The position numbers and the translations under genes were made by a program. Of a DNA stretch of 64,000 bases, positions 61,401 to 64,000 are shown piece after piece (positions within the stretch are counted from its first letter, which is position 1; each line of letters starts with the position of its first letter). The DNA is from DYMC01 sp035406705 (lineage in GTDB: Bacteria; Verrucomicrobiota; Lentisphaeria; Victivallales; GWF2-50-93), in the NCBI GenBank assembly GCA_964426675.1, contig CAYRRM010000012.1, positions 1 through 64,000 on the forward strand, given 5' to 3'. The notes beneath the pieces are model-generated. The model worked only from the letters and a program-made list of their open reading frames with translations. It was not told the origin of the DNA and did no database searches.

Positions 61401-63618
61401 CTGCAACTGAATCGGATACTATTGTGCCATGTGGGATTCTCCATCGTGGCATACCACTGATATTTAGCGGGGAGGTGGAAAAGGAATTATCATTAAGGAA
61501 TAAATCCATAATTATGACTGTGGCAATAGCTTGAGGGATGATTTTTTCCCAGGAGATTGCGTCAAAAGTGTCTTTTGGAGTATCTATTTTTTCATATGTT
61601 CCTTCCATTGTTGCCCATGTTAGACCTTTTAATCGGAAGCTTCTGGCAGCACTTGTAGGGAGGAATATAGGTTGTTGTGAAAATGATTCTGGTATTTCTC
61701 GTCCCTCAATTGCTGATATATTTAAAATATTATTTACGAGTTTTTGGAGGATTTTTTCATTTAGGTCAGGTATTGCTTTTTGAATTATTCTTTTTAAGTC
61801 ATTATAGTCGGTTGTTTTCAATGAAGAAATTTCTATACTCAATTCTTTTAATTTGTATTTATCTATTTGAGGAAATGTTGTAATGAATTCTTTATAGATT
61901 TCCGCTTCTACTTGCGATATATTATCAAGAGTCAGGATTTTATTTAAGAAATTTTCCTCGGAAAATTCTTTTATTCTCAGAAAATCTATTTTATCCTTAG
62001 TTATTTTTTGTGTAAGATCATTATTTTCGGATAGAGTAATTTTTAGCCATCTAATAAAATCTTCTGCTATATCTTTATCATTGCTTCGGTTTTGGTGACA
62101 GTAAAGAGAGGGGGCTATTAACCTTCCTGAATCAGAAAGATTTATTGCAATTACAAATGTGAATGGATTTTGTGTTTTATTATAAGGCGAAATATAATTG
62201 ATAATTTCTTCGCGTATTTTATCATTAGCGTGGAAAAATTCTATACGTTTTTCCTGTAGTTCTTTTTGTTTTAATATTCTTTTTTTTACATTTTCGATTA
62301 CTTTGTCTGCGTAAAGTTCCGTCTCATTTTCATAATTTTCATTATTTGAATTTTTTATATAATTTTTCTTCCCATTCAAGATTCTGAATAATGTTCTATT
62401 AAGGAATTCAAGTCGTTCTGTATTTTTGCGAATTTCATCTTCAAGCTCTCTCTTATTATCAGGATTTTGATTGATTTTTAATCTTAATATTCCATTTTTT
62501 TCTCGTAGTCTCATAATTTCCGGACTTAACTCGTCTTTGCAATAACGTTGGATTTCTCTAAATTTACTCTTATCAGGGAGTTTAGTGAGTAACTCTTGAT
62601 TGTCAGCAGAATCAATTAGTTCTGCAATTTTCTGATATTCTTCGAGAATTTTTTCTTCCATTTTAATATAAGATTGTCTGGTATTATCATTTTTATCTGA
62701 TGACAACATAGAGAAGATGAGTCTTGTCCCAAGATTATTTAGATACATTGCATCAGTAAAAACAAAAACTACACTGCGTTTGGGCTGGAAAGTGCTGAAA
62801 AATTTTACCATTAAAAGTAGAAATGAGGTGTCTATGGCAGTGTCTGCTCCTGGAGCGAGTTGTGGTACTATGCTCATTGAGTCATAACCTGTGAATATTA
62901 CGATTGGCTGAAGTTTGTCGTCTGTTCCTTTTATTATAGCGTAGATATTTTCGCCCAGAGAACTTTTCCATTTTCCATCTGAATAAATTTTTAGTGATGA
63001 TATTTTATTGGTTCTAAGAGCGTTGCAAAGCTCTGTGTCTTTTACATAAAATCTTGGTTTGTAAATAGCTTGTTCTCCGGGCAGTTCAATCTCCTCATTG
63101 TTGCTTGCTAATAATAATAGAGCTGAGGCGCCCATCATGAATGGATTTCGCCAATTTTGATAATCAGCCATTTCCATTACTGCAATTTGAGATTGAAGGG
63201 CTTTTCCAGGCAATTCAGTCATAGAGGCTTTACCACAGTATACTGGCTTTCCATTAATACCATTTTTTGGAGTTGTATTGAGTCTTACGAGTTCAGGCCA
63301 CAATGGATAGATAGGGAATTGTTTTATTTTTCCATTAATATTGGTTTCAATATAGGAATTGTAGTATAAAGGCGTTTCTACTTCAAAATATTGGCTTATA
63401 ACTTTGATATTGCGAATTTCGCATAGATTGTTTTTTATTATTTTTGCAGCTTCTTTACATCCTTCTGAACCTGTGATTCGAGATGATATTTCTGAAAATA
63501 TTCTGGTATTTGATTTTAGTCTGTCTGCAAAATCATTTGCATAAGATAAGCTTGAGAGCAAGCAAATTCCTATTATTATGAGTAAATTTAATTTAATAAT
63601 TTTATTTATATTTTTCAT
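58477..63618 (-). CDS. Giant fusion: degenerate M28 peptidase-like domain plus FtsX permease
   Basis: The 1713-residue protein starts with a signal peptide (IIKLNLLIIIGICLLSSLSYA). Residues 28-330 match an M28 aminopeptidase with a PA-like insert (FSEISSRITGSEGCKEAAKII; VIFTGYDSMS; LAPGADTAIDTSFLL; VVFVFTDAMYL). The HxD metal site is GYD (G244) and the EE pair is D289-A290, so catalysis is unlikely. A charged coil (about 340-500) and about 500 unassigned residues follow, then 3-4 helices (1030-1120), and an FtsX permease (1140-1550: NTILNSVAERKGEIHIYTSIGL) with a cytoplasmic tail. The start overlaps the upstream stop (ATGA); longer frames read through that neighbour's sequence. Confidence 0.85.
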   Translation of the reverse strand: MKNINKIIKLNLLIIIGICLLSSLSYANDFADRLKSNTRIFSEISSRITGSEGCKEAAKIIKNNLCEIRNIKVISQYFEVETPLYYNSYIETNINGKIKQFPIYPLWPELVRLNTTPKNGINGKPVYCGKASMTELPGKALQSQIAVMEMADYQNWRNPFMMGASALLLLASNNEEIELPGEQAIYKPRFYVKDTELCNALRTNKISSLKIYSDGKWKSSLGENIYAIIKGTDDKLQPIVIFTGYDSMSIVPQLAPGADTAIDTSFLLLMVKFFSTFQPKRSVVFVFTDAMYLNNLGTRLIFSMLSSDKNDNTRQSYIKMEEKILEEYQKIAELIDSADNQELLTKLPDKSKFREIQRYCKDELSPEIMRLREKNGILRLKINQNPDNKRELEDEIRKNTERLEFLNRTLFRILNGKKNYIKNSNNENYENETELYADKVIENVKKRILKQKELQEKRIEFFHANDKIREEIINYISPYNKTQNPFTFVIAINLSDSGRLIAPSLYCHQNRSNDKDIAEDFIRWLKITLSENNDLTQKITKDKIDFLRIKEFSEENFLNKILTLDNISQVEAEIYKEFITTFPQIDKYKLKELSIEISSLKTTDYNDLKRIIQKAIPDLNEKILQKLVNNILNISAIEGREIPESFSQQPIFLPTSAARSFRLKGLTWATMEGTYEKIDTPKDTFDAISWEKIIPQAIATVIIMDLFLNDNSFSTSPLNISGMPRWRIPHGTIVSDSVAETIARTPMPDFLTVLSSNNNWASLNNVRGFRGHEFVRTQIDGSFRFYPCPSPHLWWVDDRRKVQAFKLNELGQIIQGLSDSTSILSGNMASVISLRSSPPLNPIRRLAFDCIELNGPQFFDPRYQTLLSNYSFIDPVRGGPHKRAHFSIFRGQSFGLLPPESAWQLIISSGLQKNRMILMNVSEKIEEENSSLIDCIKDGFPATTQIPALPELQSASDMFLIDSWRLRRLENAGISFPVIKQIHEHSAKLIEHAKKSYESDNGTETINFSREALANELRAYHAIQSQSDDVTRGVIFLLILLVPFSISMERLLFARVKIEQQIIFSIAIFAIMLAILWSFHPGFKISSQPLIILIAFLILLLSMTVIIIVMNKFKYTLDEFRKGSNVESLRAESSKSAVIWSAIWLGIANMRKRLLRTLLTATSIVIITFALLCFTSSSTYNDKKIYNLSLNPSDFTTGIYIQHPALRQMAKETEDNIKLFLENKYPVSGRYWLTSTNPSWRLIVRNSQNSRAISLKAALFLSKEERFILNPQNFLEQWESFEKTNGCYISKKNAEALELKVGDIISVAGFDFKILDIYDSKVLDTKLKKLDGQSLLPLDYSIETDNWAMSQEALEGQISTTGDLEKDQKMNFCSSDDIIILPASFSKKMNAQLRGIAVAIPPEEARKCAEKIMQIIVYPVYYNDGKNIRAIVSTPLIPKVPTKIFIPILIASLIIFNTILNSVAERKGEIHIYTSIGLAPHHVGILFLAEALTYGMMGAVFGYIVGQGLAKFLNSMQLMGAVTLNYSGTNVIMTMGLVIFIVILSAIVPAIMAAKIATPSKEANWKVPKPVNDEITDLLPFTTTKKTAKALALFIYEYLDIHKDGAIGNFTSDKMILNREEDKSIVSVSATIWLAPYDLGIRQEIKILILPEEDEICSIKIKITRQSGQERTWWRLNRIFLNDIRKQLLGWRNIPTEKIIEYIEKGEKILNHA
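59877..59887. repeat. GCGA-N3-TCGC palindrome 14
   Basis: Spacer ATT; read as Arg-Asn-Ser-Gln in the giant fusion gene, in the CGA frame. Confidence 0.8.
60410..60420. repeat. GCGA-N3-TCGC palindrome 15
   Basis: Spacer AAA; read as Ala-Ile-Phe-Ala in a membrane helix of the giant fusion gene. Confidence 0.8.
63412..63422. repeat. GCGA-N3-TCGC palindrome 16
   Basis: Spacer ATT; read as Cys-Glu-Ile-Arg near the start of the giant fusion gene. Confidence 0.8.
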
Positions 63619-64000
63619 TGAGGTATGATTATTATTCTTCCTACTTCTGCGGGATCTCCGCCAAGGAAATAAATATGGATTAATGGAACTATTGCCCAGA
63701 TAATTGCAGCGAAAACTTCTCCAATTATTAACCCTAAAAAAATTGGACGTGCAATGCGATATCCTTGAGCCCCCGCGTAATTTAATATAAGAACTTTTAA
63801 AATCCAGCCGATAAAGATACTTAACCAGCTGACACCGAGGAACCAACTATTCGCTATTAGTAACCCCACAGGATGAAATGGCCATGATGGTGAGAGGAGG
63901 CAAGCTATCTGGAGTATTATGCCTAAGAAAATTCCAAAAAATAAGTGAAGATACTTATCATGAAAGTCTGGATTCCATGCACCACGGAAAAGAAGTTTTA
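63615..64000 (-). CDS. C-terminal part of a polytopic membrane protein (DUF6784-like), 5' end beyond the window
   Basis: The frame is open to the right edge and shows 127 residues. It has at least three helices, with the landmarks LFRGAWNPDFHDKYLHLFFG, SPSWPFHPVGLLIANSW, WILKVLILNYAGAQGYRIARP and LGLIIGE. The WxxHPVG and GWxxKxxxLxYxGxxxYRxxRPxFLG patterns match the C-terminal domain of OPT-like DUF6784/6785 proteins, the same class as the protein at 56490-58484. The stop overlaps the start of the giant fusion gene. Confidence 0.75.
   Translation of the reverse strand, partial: KLLFRGAWNPDFHDKYLHLFFGIFLGIILQIACLLSPSWPFHPVGLLIANSWFLGVSWLSIFIGWILKVLILNYAGAQGYRIARPIFLGLIIGEVFAAIIWAIVPLIHIYFLGGDPAEVGRIIIIPQ

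Noticed and set aside
63619..63846. N-terminal extension of the giant fusion gene (start at 63846)
   Set aside because: It overlaps the neighbour's C-terminal coding sequence in another frame and reads as Arg/Ser-rich nonsense; the ATG at 63618 begins a clear signal peptide and overlaps the upstream stop.
1..64000. tRNA, rRNA or CRISPR arrays
   Set aside because: I saw no T-arm or anticodon-like conserved sequence, no rRNA signature and no regularly spaced direct repeats.

Overview
The window is AT-rich bacterial chromosome (about one third G+C by eye) with two 10-N scaffold gaps, so it is probably a draft or metagenome assembly. The best guess for the source is Lentisphaerota or a related member of the PVC superphylum. 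Evidence for this is a prepilin-like protein with the H-X9-DG signature and an FTLIELLVVIAIIAILAALL leader, LacI/FAD-oxidoreductase/glycosidase/sulfatase genes, and DUF6785/6784-like membrane proteins. That is an inference from gene content. I saw no rRNA, tRNA or CRISPR array.

Layout. 1-8.0 kb is a carbohydrate locus: a FAD-dependent oxidoreductase diverges from a LacI-type regulator with a perfect 20-bp palindrome in its promoter, followed by a pilin-like protein, a large secreted clan GH-A hydrolase, a GH29 fucosidase and a small secreted protein. 8.0-8.6 kb is a non-coding stretch with one copy of a dispersed repeat; the inverted second copy lies at 34.1-34.3 kb. 8.6-18.9 kb (minus strand) holds a HAD phosphatase, an ABC-2 type exporter, a solute-binding protein with a possible structured leader RNA, mtaB, a sulfatase, manA and a yqjE/yqjD-like pair. 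19.1-21.8 kb is an arsenic operon with an unusual ArsC-methyltransferase fusion. 22-24 kb is a BatB-BatC-like fusion. 24.2-33.4 kb (minus) contains the two halves of an MprF-like system as separate genes, trpC, a sigma-54-driven pilin-like gene, cbiA and a nucleotide-sugar dehydrogenase. 33.6-44.4 kb holds clpC, truB, nrnA, speB, a penicillin-binding-protein pedestal domain without a transpeptidase beside rodA, rtcB and a YchF relative without its GTPase domain. 44.7-49.5 kb is a MacAB-like export operon led by a secretin-like protein. 49.5-52.8 kb holds housekeeping and unknown genes.

53-64 kb is one tightly packed minus-strand operon running off the right edge. It encodes two large polytopic membrane proteins, a 1713-residue protein joining a degenerate M28-like peptidase domain to an FtsX-type permease, a two-segment unknown protein, a PqqD-like protein, a minimal FtsX permease and two LolD-type ATPases. 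This is the best candidate for an undescribed system at gene level.

At DNA level the most striking signal is an interrupted palindrome, TGCGA-N3-TCGCA. It occurs 16 times, always inside coding sequences and in all three reading frames, where chance predicts far fewer than one.
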